DNA of 64,000 nt from Planctomycetota bacterium (GTDB taxonomy: Bacteria > Planctomycetota > UBA1135 > JADKAF01): contig JADKAF010000001.1 in NCBI GenBank assembly GCA_016719295.1, forward strand, positions 6,262,001 to 6,326,000. The letters run 5' to 3'. The number at the start of each line of letters is the position of its first letter. Within the stretch, counting starts at the first letter, position 1. This document shows positions 42,885-51,422 of this stretch, one piece after another. The notes under the pieces are model-generated. The model made no database searches and was not told the DNA's origin. It was given only the letters and a program-made list of their open reading frames with translations. The position numbers and the translations under genes were made by a program.

Positions 42885-42900
42885 GCGCGCCGTGGCGCGC
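42885..42900 (+). terminator. Short GC hairpin after copA
   Basis: GCGCGCC-GT-GGCGCGC, a 7-bp stem 27 bases past the copA stop, without a T-tract. Confidence 0.35.
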
Positions 42901-43005
42901 GCGAGTTCCGCGGTTCTCGCCGCGGCGCGGAGCGCTCCTCGCGTCCGCTGCTCCCGTGCGGTCCAGATCCCTCGACGCGGGCCGAGGTCGGCGAAGCTCC
43001 ACTTC

Positions 43006-43707
43006 ATGAACCTGAAGCCCCTACGACCGGAGCTCACCCTCGACGAAGCGGTGGCGCTCGCGTGCCGCACGTACGGTGTCGCCGCGGATCGACTCGACCG
43101 AGCCAGCCTCTGCTCGCCGCTCTCGCGGAGGATCGCCGCTCGGGAGCACGCCGCGCAGGACGAGCCGCTCGTTCCAGAGGAGCCGGAGGCACCGAGCGAG
43201 TTCAGCGCGTACGACCGCTTCGTGGAGGATGATCCGCACGCTCACCTGTGGGACCTCTACTTCGGCCGCATCGAGTACGTCGCGGCCGACGAAGGAGCGT
43301 GGACCTACGAGAGGACGGTGCGGATCCTCGGCGCGGATCGGCACCACGCGTTGCCGCCCACTCGGAGCCACCATGCGATCCCGGGGACGAGCATCGAGTG
43401 CGTGTCCCCGCTGCCGTACGGGCGAGCCCTGGATCTCGCTTCGGCCGCCGCCGGCGTTCCACGCGAGCTCGTGCACTCGGTCTGGTATGAGTCGGCGAAG
43501 ATGGCCTCGCGGCGCGAGCCTTACGAAGGCGCGACCGGCGAGCCCTTGCGCGTTCCTCATTGGGTCATCGAGTTCGACCACTGGGAGGCGGAGCTGCGAG
43601 GTGGTCTGTGGGTCAACCCCTGCGCCGACCTGTTCGTCTTCGAGGACGAGCGCGTGGAGCTTCGACGACACGATTGGATGCGTCGCCTCCCTCCGGAGGC
43701 TTGGTGA
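43006..43707 (+). CDS. Hypothetical protein, 233 aa
   Basis: Soluble, acidic protein without signal peptide; start ATG 43006 after a purine-poor leader. Blocks rich in His/Trp/Glu (DPHAHLWDLYFGRIEY, GADRHHALPPTRSHHAIPG, GTSIECVSPLPYGRALDL, PHWVIEFDHWEAELRGGLWV, RHDWMRRLPPEAW) look conserved, but no family comes to mind. G/C at third positions is high throughout, and the frame has no close rival, so it is a real gene. It is 147 bases after copA; a link to copper is possible but not supported by motifs. Confidence 0.65.
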   Translation: MNLKPLRPELTLDEAVALACRTYGVAADRLDRASLCSPLSRRIAAREHAAQDEPLVPEEPEAPSEFSAYDRFVEDDPHAHLWDLYFGRIEYVAADEGAWTYERTVRILGADRHHALPPTRSHHAIPGTSIECVSPLPYGRALDLASAAAGVPRELVHSVWYESAKMASRREPYEGATGEPLRVPHWVIEFDHWEAELRGGLWVNPCADLFVFEDERVELRRHDWMRRLPPEAW

Positions 43708-43826
43708 ACGCCGCAGACGAAGAATGGTCTCTGTCCCCGAACTCGAGCTGTCGATCCGCCCCTGCAAGGCGCGCGCCTGCTCGTCCATCGCTCCGTCTTC
43801 GACCGCCGATCACCCTCGCCTCGGGG

Positions 43827-43832
43827 TACGAT
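43827..43832 (+). promoter_or_regulatory. -10 box TACGAT, leaderless start of the DUF3592 gene
   Basis: TACGAT overlaps a first in-frame ATG (43831) and lies seven bases before a second ATG (43840). Transcription would start at the second ATG, which therefore is the likely start codon. Confidence 0.5.
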
Positions 43833-43839
43833 GTCGAGC

Positions 43840-44346
43840 ATGACTTCCTCTGGTCGTAGCACCGTAGCGTTGGTAACGGCGGTCAGCTTGTTCGCTGCCG
43901 GTCTCGTCCTGGGCGGTATCGGCATCAGCCGAGTGCTCGAGGCGCGGTCGGCAGAAGGGTGGCCGAAGGTTCCCGGCCACGTGAAGAGCTCCGAGCTCGA
44001 GATCGAATCCGAGGCGGTCGAGCATCGTCATTTGGGGACGGAGTTGGATTCCTACCGGGCGAAGATCACCTATGAGTATGTGTTCGAAGGGCGCACATAC
44101 CTCGGCGATCGGGCGTGCATCGATTCCGGGAACGCAGATCTCCCGGACCGTGCCTATGACCTCTTGAAGCGGTTCCCCGCGGATTCCGCCATCGAGGTCC
44201 ACGTGAACCCGAAGAACCCGACGAAGAGCGTCTTGGATCCTTCGTTGACCTCCTCTGCTTCGATCAACCCGATCTTGGGCTTGGTCCTCGTGGTTGCAGG
44301 CGCGGGCACCTTCTTCTTCACGCGGCAGCGAGCGAGAACGTCCTGA
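43840..44346 (+). CDS. DUF3592 membrane protein
   Basis: 168 aa with two membrane helices (VALVTAVSLFAAGLVLGGIG and PILGLVLVVAGAGTFFF) flanking an extracytoplasmic beta domain. DUF3592 hallmarks: WPKVPGHVKSSELE, then YRAKITYEYVFEGRTYLGDR, then IEVHVNPKNPTKSVLD. The start at 43840 rather than 43831 follows from the promoter position. Function of the family is unknown; it occurs widely as a stand-alone small membrane protein. Confidence 0.88.
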   Translation: MTSSGRSTVALVTAVSLFAAGLVLGGIGISRVLEARSAEGWPKVPGHVKSSELEIESEAVEHRHLGTELDSYRAKITYEYVFEGRTYLGDRACIDSGNADLPDRAYDLLKRFPADSAIEVHVNPKNPTKSVLDPSLTSSASINPILGLVLVVAGAGTFFFTRQRARTS

Positions 44347-44399
44347 GCCTCGCCGTGCCCTCTCTCGCGACCTCAGGTGGTGCGAAGCTCGGAGATCCT

Positions 44400-45389
44400 C
44401 TAGAGGAACGGCGCCGGATCGATGCCGATGCACCCCGCGAACCACATCGCCTGATCGCGCAGGCGGTCGGCCCCGGTGCGGTGACCGTCGGGATACCAAA
44501 CGCAGGTCTTCGGCACGCTTCCCGCAGCCTGAAAGGCGAGCCCGTCCACCATGGGCACGACCTCGTCCGTGCGTCCGTTCTGGAACAGCAGGCGCGCGGG
44601 TGCTGCGTGGCCCACGAAGCGAATCGGCTCGATCGGCTCCATCCATGCCACCCAACGCTGCCATTGCTCGTCGGACATCTCGCGCGGACGGCCTTCGTCA
44701 TCCGGTCCGGTCCGATGCGCCACCAGCCCGCCGTCGCCGACCATCAACGCATAAGCTCGCACGCGCTTCTCGACGCCGGCCAACAAGCCGCCCATCGCGC
44801 CGCCGTAGCTGCCGCCCACATATCCGAGCCGCGTGGGATCCACCGTCTTGAAGGAGAGCAGCACGTCGATGCCGCGCCGCAGATCCACGATCAGCTGGAT
44901 CTGGTTCCGGCGATCCTGCTCGGTGCCGGTGATCATCTCCATGCGCTCGCCCTCCGCCACGCGCGCCCAAGGCGCCGAGATCGCCAGGCAGAGGGCACCC
45001 GCACGCGCGTAGCGCGGCCCGAGGGCATGCACGAACGAGTCCGAGCGACTGCCGGGCATGCCGTGCATGATCTGCATCCCAGCCCAGGGGCCTTCGCCAT
45101 GAGGGCGGAAGAGATGTGCCGGCACGCGTCCACCCATGGGGCTCGCGTAGCTGAGATCGATCAGGTCGTAGCCGTCCTTCGCTGTGGTCGAGCTCTCCTG
45201 GACGTCGAGCGGTAGCTTGCGGTCGTAATCGAAGAGCGCGAGCAGCGCGGGGTCTATGGGCGTCGGCTTGGCCGAGGCTTTCGCCGCAGCGGGCGCGGGC
45301 GTCTCGTCCTGAACGCGTTGCGCGGGGGTGAGCGTGAGCAGTGCCGCAGCGAGTGCGAGTCCAAGCATGGGGTGTCTTCCGAAGGCCAC
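44400..45389 (-). CDS. Secreted alpha/beta hydrolase (dienelactone hydrolase/esterase-like)
   Basis: 329 aa with a signal peptide (HPMLGLALAAALLTLTPAQ). Alpha/beta-hydrolase core: oxyanion region MQIMHGMPGSRSDSF, nucleophile elbow GYVGGSYGGAMGG (Ser in G-G-S-Y-G), Asp in LLFQNGRTDEVVP, and His in CVWYPDGHRTGADR, giving a complete triad. The fold is that of dienelactone-hydrolase/acetyl-xylan-esterase-like enzymes; hydrolysis of an ester or acyl group outside the cytoplasm is likely. A TAGGAT box ~20 bases upstream of the ATG is a possible promoter. A relic of another minus-strand gene ends 33 bases upstream. Confidence 0.88.
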   Translation of the reverse strand: MAFGRHPMLGLALAAALLTLTPAQRVQDETPAPAAAKASAKPTPIDPALLALFDYDRKLPLDVQESSTTAKDGYDLIDLSYASPMGGRVPAHLFRPHGEGPWAGMQIMHGMPGSRSDSFVHALGPRYARAGALCLAISAPWARVAEGERMEMITGTEQDRRNQIQLIVDLRRGIDVLLSFKTVDPTRLGYVGGSYGGAMGGLLAGVEKRVRAYALMVGDGGLVAHRTGPDDEGRPREMSDEQWQRWVAWMEPIEPIRFVGHAAPARLLFQNGRTDEVVPMVDGLAFQAAGSVPKTCVWYPDGHRTGADRLRDQAMWFAGCIGIDPAPFL

Positions 45390-45421
45390 GAGGGTGAGGC
45401 GCGCATCCTAGGATTCGGAGA

Positions 45422-45545
45422 TCATCCCGCGGTCTCGCGAGAGACTTCCTGCACAAGCTTTACGTAGAGGACCTCGTTCTTCGCGGGGCGTCAGGGCGAA
45501 CTGGGTCGCGAAGATCGCCTTGTCGCCGAAGGCCGAGCCCGCAAG
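45422..45545 (-). pseudogene. 3' relic of an unidentified gene, frameshifted
   Basis: The last frame reads KNEVLYVKLVQEVSRETAG then TGA at 45422-45424. Directly upstream a second frame reads AGSAFGDKAIFATQFALTP. Removing one C from a CCCC run near 45483 joins them into one continuous, very protein-like tail with G/C-rich third positions. No upstream part is visible, because the gene at 45555 occupies the other strand. Family unknown. Confidence 0.45.
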
Positions 45546-45554
45546 ACTGAGCGC

Positions 45555-48025
45555 ATGAAGCTCGGCCTCTCGATCGCGGCGGCAGCCATGCTCGGGATCG
45601 CGCTGATCGTCGGTCTGCTCTTGCGACCTGCGAGCGCGCCTTCTGCCGGAGCCTCACCGTCGCTGGCATCCCCGACGCTCGAGGCCGCGACGGCGCCCGA
45701 ACCTGCTTCGCGCGCACCGATCGAGGGCGTCGTTCGTGCTGCGGTCGATGCCTTGGCCTCCACCGTGGAGACCGCACCGGGGCGGGTCGTCGCGGTTCGC
45801 GGCCTCTGCCTCGCCGCGGAGGATCGCCTTCCCTTGGCGGGCTGCGTGGTCGGCGCCGGGGGGCCGCTCCTCCAGGTCCGCACGGCGCACGAGCTCGATG
45901 GTCCGAGCTTGCTCAGCGACGAGCGCGGCGCGTTCCGACTCGAGGTGGCGGCATCGTTCCAACCTCGCGAGCTGTGGATCGAGGGCGAAGGCCGCTGCCG
46001 GGAACGCATCGAGCTGCGAGCGCTCGACGAATGGGCGCGTGCTGTGGATTCCGATCCCGCACGGGAGATCGACCTCGGCGAGATCCTCCTCGTGCGCGGC
46101 CGCGAGGTGCGCGGCGTCCTTCGCGAGCCGGATGGCAAGCCGATCGCCCGGGCCGAGCTGTTCGCTCGCATTCCGGTACGCGAGCACCTGGAGTTCGCCG
46201 TCGTGACGGCGGCACCAGAGGTTACGCTCTTCGCGCGAACGGACGCGCAGGGGCGCTTCGCGTTCCGTCCGCATGCGCCCGCGGGCAGCTACGAGTACGA
46301 ACTCGTGCAACCGGCATCGCACGAGCTCCTCTCGCCGCAGGGCTTCGCTCTCGAGGGCGATGGACACGAAGCTCTCGAGCTCGTCGTGACGGCGGCGCCG
46401 TTGCCGCGCATCACGGGTCGCCTCCGGATCGCCGGCTTGGCGGAGCTGCCTCCGAGATGGAGCGAAGGCCTCGTGATCGTCGGCACGAGTCGCCTGCGCC
46501 AGCCGCACGCCCCGACGCTCGATGCCGCGGGCCATTTCGTCTTCGAAGCGCGTCGCGGCGAGCGCGACCCCTTGCAGATCGAGATCACCGGCGGAGGCTT
46601 CGCGCCGCTCCGACTTCCGCAGGCGATCCCGTGGGGGACGAGCGACGTCGAGATCGAGCTCGTCACCACCGGATCGCTCCACCTTGCGGTCGTCGATGCG
46701 CAGTCCGGCGCGCCGATCGAGCGCTTCGCGGCGTTCTGCGTGTCGCGTGATCCGCAGGTGCCGAAGCCCGAGCTCGAGTGGCCGGAACCCGCGCGGCACG
46801 AAGGCGGAACGTTGATGCTCGGAGGCGTGCCCGCGGTGCTTGCGCGCTGCATGTGTGGACCGATCAAGCCGGAACCTTCGGTACGAAGGAGATCCACTTC
46901 GAGAAGAAGCAGGACGATACGCCGAGCTTCCGCGTGGCATTCGAGCGTCGAGCGGCGCGCCTCGTCGTCGTGAGGAACGCGCACGCGGAGCTGGTCGCCG
47001 GTGCCGAGTTAGCACTCTTCGAAGCCGCGACCTTCGGCGAGGGAGTGCTTCCGATCGCGAACGCGCGAACCGATGCCGACGGCGCCGCCCGGATCGAGGC
47101 CGCTCTGATCAAGGGGCCGTTCTTGTTGCGGATCCGCGAGCCGCTTCGCGGCCTCGTGGTCCTCGAAGAGGTGCAGCTCGGCTCCGATCTCCCTGCATTG
47201 GAGATCGCGCTGCCGATGGCCGGGACGGTGCAGGGGCGCGTCGAGCCCCGCGAGATCGCGTCGCGAGCTCCGCTCTACGTCGAGCTCCGCGGCGCGGAAG
47301 AGCGAGCCACGAAACACCTCGTGCTGCCTCAGGATCTCGGATTCGATGGATCCTTCCGATGGGAGGGCGTGCCGTCTGGCGCGTGGGAGCTACACGTGCT
47401 CTTACCGCGCTTGGCGACCTCTCTCGCCGTCGAGCCGATCCTCGTCGCCCCCGGCGACAACGTGAACGTCGGCACCCTCACTCCGAACGCCGCGCGTTGC
47501 GCCGCGCTCACGATCAGCGTCGCTTGGCCCGAAGCGTCGCTCGAGGGCTTCCGGCTCGAGCTGAGGCGTCGGTCGCGATCGAGCGAACGCCATCCGCAGC
47601 TCCCCGTTCCGATCGAGCGCATGCTCTCGTCCGAGCAGCGCGCGACCTTCGACTTCCTCGCCGAAGGGGTATACTCGCTGCGGCTCTCGCACGACGCGGA
47701 GCGCGATCACGTCGAGTTGCTCTATCCGCATCCGATCGCCCTCGAGCTGGGCGCGCACAAGGAACTCCACTGGCAGGTCGAGGCCCGCCGGCTGCGCTTC
47801 CGCGCGCTCGGCCCCGATGGATCGGCGCTCGCGAACGAGGATCTCATCACCTCGACGGGGCGTAGCATGCGCTGCTGCACCGATGCAGAGGGCCGTGTCG
47901 ACTTGCCCCTCGCGCCGCTCACGGCGATCTCGCTCGAGCGAGTTCGGAAGCACGGCATGCTCGCGATCCTCGGGTCGGGGCTCAGCGGCGAGATCGGCGA
48001 CATCGTCTTTCGCGCCCGGGACTGA
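45555..48025 (+). CDS. Secreted beta-domain (carboxypeptidase-regulatory-like) protein, frameshifted
   Basis: The N terminus is an export signal (KLGLSIAAAAMLGIALIVGLLL). The first frame gives ~425 sensible residues with repeated beta units (RGVLREPDGKPIARAEL, ARTDAQGRFAFRPHAPAGSY). At ~46835 it should read GGVPAGACALHVWTDQAG, but one G is missing from the GCGGT run, and the frame changes. The second frame then continues (KEIHFEKKQDD, DADGAARIEAAL, WEGVPSGAWELHVLL, TDAEGRVDLPL) to the stop at 48023-48025. Restored length is about 820 aa. It is similar in style to the protein at 25238-27226. Either a sequencing slip or a recent inactivating deletion; without the shift the first frame ends at 46973. 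Confidence 0.75.
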
Positions 48026-48183
48026 ACCGTGCATTCTCCCGAGGAAGGGGATCCACCGGCGTCTTCGCCTTCGATGGGACCGGCGCCGCGATTCGACGCA
48101 ACGGCTCGACGGTCTTCTGGGGTACACGAAGCTACAGCTTCGACATGCTCGCGCTGCACAGCGATGACGAGCTCCTCTCCTAG
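48022..48183 (+). pseudogene. 3' relic of an unidentified gene
   Basis: A frame without start codon ends at TAG 48181-48183 and reads VFAFDGTGAAIRRNG, STVFWGTRSYSFDML and ALHSDDELLS. Of its 40 visible codons, the large majority end in G or C. The protein-like composition and codon use indicate decayed coding sequence. It could instead be an extension of the preceding gene through a second indel. Family unknown. Confidence 0.4.
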
Positions 48184-48321
48184 GGCGAGCTACCGCAATC
48201 GAGCCTTCCTCCGCCGGAGGCCGGGAAGCGCTGCACCCACCCGGAGACATGCAGGGGCGTGTCCTTGGGCACGGTTCGCTGAGCACGGGATCGGCGCCCG
48301 GCTGCGGGCGCGCTATGCTCG

Positions 48322-50199
48322 ATGGTCACCCCCGCCTCCGCCGTCGATGTGAATCACGCCGCCCGCATCGCCATACCCTCCGCTTCGGTCCGCTCGCCCT
48401 GGTTCCATTCCGCGGCGTTCGATGGCTTGCTGCTGCTCGGCGTGCCGTTCCTGACTTGGCCGCTCGTGATGGCGGGGCAGTCCGCGTGGGGGCCCGAGCT
48501 CCTGCTGCAGCTCATCCTCCTGACGGCGACGGGCCACTACTTCGCGACCTTCGTCCGCACCTACGGCGACCTCGAGCTCTTCCAGCGCTTCCGGACGCGC
48601 TTCCTGGTCGCGCCTGTCGTGCTCTCGGTCACCTGCTTCGCGGCGTACGCCGATCATGCCGCGGCGCTGCTGCTCGTTACGGCCTGCTGGGGGTTCTGGC
48701 ACTGGCTCGCCCAAGCGTTCGGGTTCGCGCGCATCTACGACATCAAGGTCGGCTCGATCCGTCCGCTCACGGCCTGGCTCGACAAAGCGCTCGTGATCTC
48801 GGGCTTCGTCGGCGCGGTGACGCTGAATCCCGGTGCGGTCGCGATGTTCGGGAAGCTCTTCTTGGATGCGGGGATCCCGCTGCCCGACGCCGCGCGCTTC
48901 GCCGTGGTGCAGTGGATCGTGTTCGGCGGGATCGCCGTCGTTGGCAGCGCCTATCTCGCGAACCTCTCTCGATCCATCGTCCGCCGCGAAGCTTGGAGCT
49001 GGCAGAAGCAGCTCATGCACGCGACGACCATCGGATACTACTGGTTCGCCTTCGCGTGGCTGCCGAACGTGCTCGTCGCGTACGTGCTCTACGAGCTGTT
49101 CCACGACATCCAGTATTACGCGATCACCTATCTCACGTGCCGCCAGCGCGTGCGCCGCCCAGGTGTCGCGGCGTGGCTGTCGTGGATGTTCCGCCCGCGC
49201 TTCGCGGGGGCGCTCGTGTTCGTGATCGCGATGACGGCGTTCGGCGCGCTCGACCTCGTGGGGCGGCGCGAGGCGCCGGTGCTCGTGCCGCTCTTCCTGA
49301 GCTTCGCGCTGCTGCACTACTACTACGACGGCTTCATCTGGAAGGCGCGCGAGAGCGCGCTCGGCTCGGATCTCGGCATCCAGAGCGGGCTGCGGAACGC
49401 CGCCATCCCGGGGTTGCGCCACGCGGCCTCGTGGGCGCTGTTCTTCGTCCCGTTGCTGGGTGTCATCGTGCTGGGCGGCCGCTCGTTCACGCCGCTCGAG
49501 CGCGCGGAGGAGCTCGTCGCTCTCGCGCCCGACGATTTCCTGAGCCAAGGCGACCTCGGCTTCGCGCTCGCGACCAGCGGAGAGCTGGAGCGAGCCATCG
49601 AGCACTACCGCGCATCGATCGCAGCCCATCCCGACATCTCCGGCGTCCGCGCAAATTTCGGCGCCTTGCTCGACTACCTGGGCGATCTCGACGGCGCGCG
49701 CGAGCAGTACGAGCACGCGCTCCGCAGCGTCGATCAGGGCCGCGCCCACGCGCAGGCGCACACGAACCTCGGCGTGCTCCTACTGACGCGGAACGAGCTC
49801 GCCTCCGCGCAGGAGCACCTACGCGCCGGTCGAGCGCTCGGCGGCGAGAATCCGCTCGGGCGCCTCTTCGGGCTGGCCGCCGCGATTCCCGCCGAGAACC
49901 TCGAGCGCCGCTGCGCGCTCTTCGGCGCGATCTTGCAGCTGGATCCCAAGAACCTCGACGCGCGCTTCCAGTACGCGCAGCTCTTGCTCGCACGGTCGCG
50001 GTGCGAGCTCGCGGAGGCTCAGTTCGCCGTCGTGGTGCAGCACGCGCCCGGCTTCGTGCCAGGGCTGGTCGGGCTTGCCTCGGCGCAAGCCGGGTTGGGT
50101 CGCGTGGACGCGGCCCGCACCTCGGTGCAGCGCGCTCTCGAGCTCGAGCCGGGGAACGCGCACGCTCGCACGCTGCAAGCAGAGCTCGGTGTCCGGTGA
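48322..50199 (+). CDS. Membrane protein with His motifs fused to a TPR domain
   Basis: 625 aa. Residues ~30-390 contain about nine hydrophobic helices with recurrent His/Tyr/Asp motifs: TATGHYFATFVRTYGD, GFWHWLAQAFGFARIYD, MHATTIGYYWFAF, YELFHDIQYYAI, and LLHYYYDGFIWKARES. The pattern resembles membrane di-iron or histidine-cluster enzymes, but no known family is recognised. Residues ~400-620 form TPR repeats (DFLSQGDLGFALATSGELER, RANFGALLDYLGDLDGA, AHTNLGVLLLTRNELASA). TATGCT lies just before the ATG, so the start could be slightly downstream. Role unknown; a membrane enzyme with a protein-docking tail is my inference. Confidence 0.75.
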   Translation: MVTPASAVDVNHAARIAIPSASVRSPWFHSAAFDGLLLLGVPFLTWPLVMAGQSAWGPELLLQLILLTATGHYFATFVRTYGDLELFQRFRTRFLVAPVVLSVTCFAAYADHAAALLLVTACWGFWHWLAQAFGFARIYDIKVGSIRPLTAWLDKALVISGFVGAVTLNPGAVAMFGKLFLDAGIPLPDAARFAVVQWIVFGGIAVVGSAYLANLSRSIVRREAWSWQKQLMHATTIGYYWFAFAWLPNVLVAYVLYELFHDIQYYAITYLTCRQRVRRPGVAAWLSWMFRPRFAGALVFVIAMTAFGALDLVGRREAPVLVPLFLSFALLHYYYDGFIWKARESALGSDLGIQSGLRNAAIPGLRHAASWALFFVPLLGVIVLGGRSFTPLERAEELVALAPDDFLSQGDLGFALATSGELERAIEHYRASIAAHPDISGVRANFGALLDYLGDLDGAREQYEHALRSVDQGRAHAQAHTNLGVLLLTRNELASAQEHLRAGRALGGENPLGRLFGLAAAIPAENLERRCALFGAILQLDPKNLDARFQYAQLLLARSRCELAEAQFAVVVQHAPGFVPGLVGLASAQAGLGRVDAARTSVQRALELEPGNAHARTLQAELGVR

Positions 50200-50224
50200 C
50201 CTTCGCTCGAATGGGTGCCAATCA

Positions 50225-50371
50225 CCCATTGGATCGACAGCGATCGCCGCCGTCGACTTCGATGGCTGGACGGGCTGCGCGCTCTCGCCGATGCTGGCCC
50301 GCGCGGCCCGCTCGCTCCCGATGATCGCGGTGCCGCTGAGCTCGCCTTGGTGGCGAAGGTACGTACGATGA
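50225..50371 (+). pseudogene. Relic of a copper P-type ATPase C-terminus
   Basis: The frame reads AIAAVDFDGWTGCALSPMLA, RAARSLPMIAVPLSS and PWWRRYVR, then a stop. It aligns with the end of CopA at 42700-42858 (IAAGVFVGWTGWALSPMLAS ... SSLWLRRFGR) over its whole length, also at DNA level. The rest of the ATPase is absent. The fragment ends inside the start of the CorE-like sigma gene, so a complete copA probably once stood directly upstream. Confidence 0.8.
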
Positions 50372-50913
50372 TCGAACGCTTGCTCGCCGCGCGCGGAGAG
50401 TTCCTCGCGTTCCTGGAGAAGCAGCTCCGCGATCGCGCGCTCGCGGAGGACCTGCTGCAGGACGCGTTCGCGCGCGCGCTGGAGCGCGGTGATCAGGTGC
50501 GCGACGAGGAGAGCGCGCGCGCCTGGTTCTACCGGGTGCTGCGCCGCGCGGTGATCGATCAGCAGCGCCGCGCGGGCGCCGCGGCGCGGCGGCTCGCGCG
50601 CTTGGCGGAGGCTTTCGACGAGGAGCGGCGCGACGAGCGGCTCGCGCAGGAGCTCGAGCGCGCGGTCTGCGCCTGCGTCATGGCGCTCGCGGGCACGCTG
50701 AAGCCCGAATACGCGCGCGCGCTGCAGCGCGTCGATATCGAGGGCACGCGCGTGCAGGACTTCGCCGCGGAGACGGGGATCGCGCCGGGGAACGCGAGTG
50801 TCCGGCTCTTCCGCGCGCGCGCGGCGCTGCGCGAGCGGGTGCAGAGCGCTTGTGGGGCGTGCGCGGAGCACGGTTGCCTCGATTGTTCGTGCCGGCGCGC
50901 GCCGGAGCACTGA
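50368..50913 (+). CDS. corE: CorE-like ECF sigma factor with cysteine-rich C-terminus (copper-responsive)
   Basis: 181 aa. Sigma2 region LEKQLRDRALAEDLLQDAFA with RAWFYRVLRRAVIDQQRR; sigma4 region TLKPEYARALQRVDIEG through GNASVRLFRARAALRERV. The linker has CAC (C101, C103) and the tail ACGACAEHGCLDCSC (C162, C165, C170, C173, C175). This CxC plus Cys-rich tail is the signature of CorE-type sigma factors, in which copper binding controls activity without an anti-sigma factor. The preceding CopA relic fits that role. The ATG overlaps a TACGAT box, so a downstream TTG at 50380 is an alternative start. A perfect hairpin follows. Confidence 0.85.
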   Translation: MIERLLAARGEFLAFLEKQLRDRALAEDLLQDAFARALERGDQVRDEESARAWFYRVLRRAVIDQQRRAGAAARRLARLAEAFDEERRDERLAQELERAVCACVMALAGTLKPEYARALQRVDIEGTRVQDFAAETGIAPGNASVRLFRARAALRERVQSACGACAEHGCLDCSCRRAPEH

Positions 50914-50940
50914 GGTGCGGCGCTTGGCGCCGCACCTCAG
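50910..50940 (+). terminator. Perfect 14-bp hairpin overlapping the sigma factor stop codon
   Basis: CTGAGGTGCGGCGC, loop TTG, then the exact complement; the TGA stop at 50911-50913 lies in the left arm. No T-tract follows. Confidence 0.7.
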
Positions 50941-51422
50941 GTCGCTGTGTATCCGCGCGGTCGTAGCTCTGGTGGCCTCCGTCCGAGAGTACGAGCCAGA
51001 AAGGATCCGAGCGGAGAGCGCGACCCAAGGCAAGCCGCACGACGCACGGCTCGGGAAGCGCTGCGTGCGAGCTCGAGAGGCCGATCGACTGCGGCCCAGC
51101 GCTTCCGCCTCGTCTTCTGGATCTTCCTCCGCGCGTTCGGCGTGACGGGATCGAGGTTGTGCGCGGAGGCGAGGACGCGGAGACGGCAGATGCCGCGAGC
51201 CCGGAGCGTGTGACCAGGATGGGCGCCCAGAGTCCGGATGGATCTGTCGGGAGCCACGGTTGGCTAGAGCGAGAACGGAGCGATGGCCGTCGTGGGGGCA
51301 AAGAGCTGACGAGCTCCTCGCGCTCGCGGGGCTGACGCCTGATCGGGCCTTCGCTAGGATCCTCGGAACTTCCGGTGTCTGCTTCTGCCGCCGGTCGGCA
51401 CTGCCGCTGCTCGCACCTTTCC
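50941..51422. other. 480-base gap without a confident gene
   Basis: Open frames exist on both strands but none has a ribosome site plus recognisable homology. TAGGAT at 51355-51360 may be the -10 box for the gene starting at 51423. Nothing else is seen. Confidence 0.4.

Noticed and set aside
50215..50367. Upstream in-frame ATG extending the sigma factor by 51 residues
   Set aside because: That stretch is the other-frame reading of the CopA relic and does not resemble any sigma factor N-terminus.
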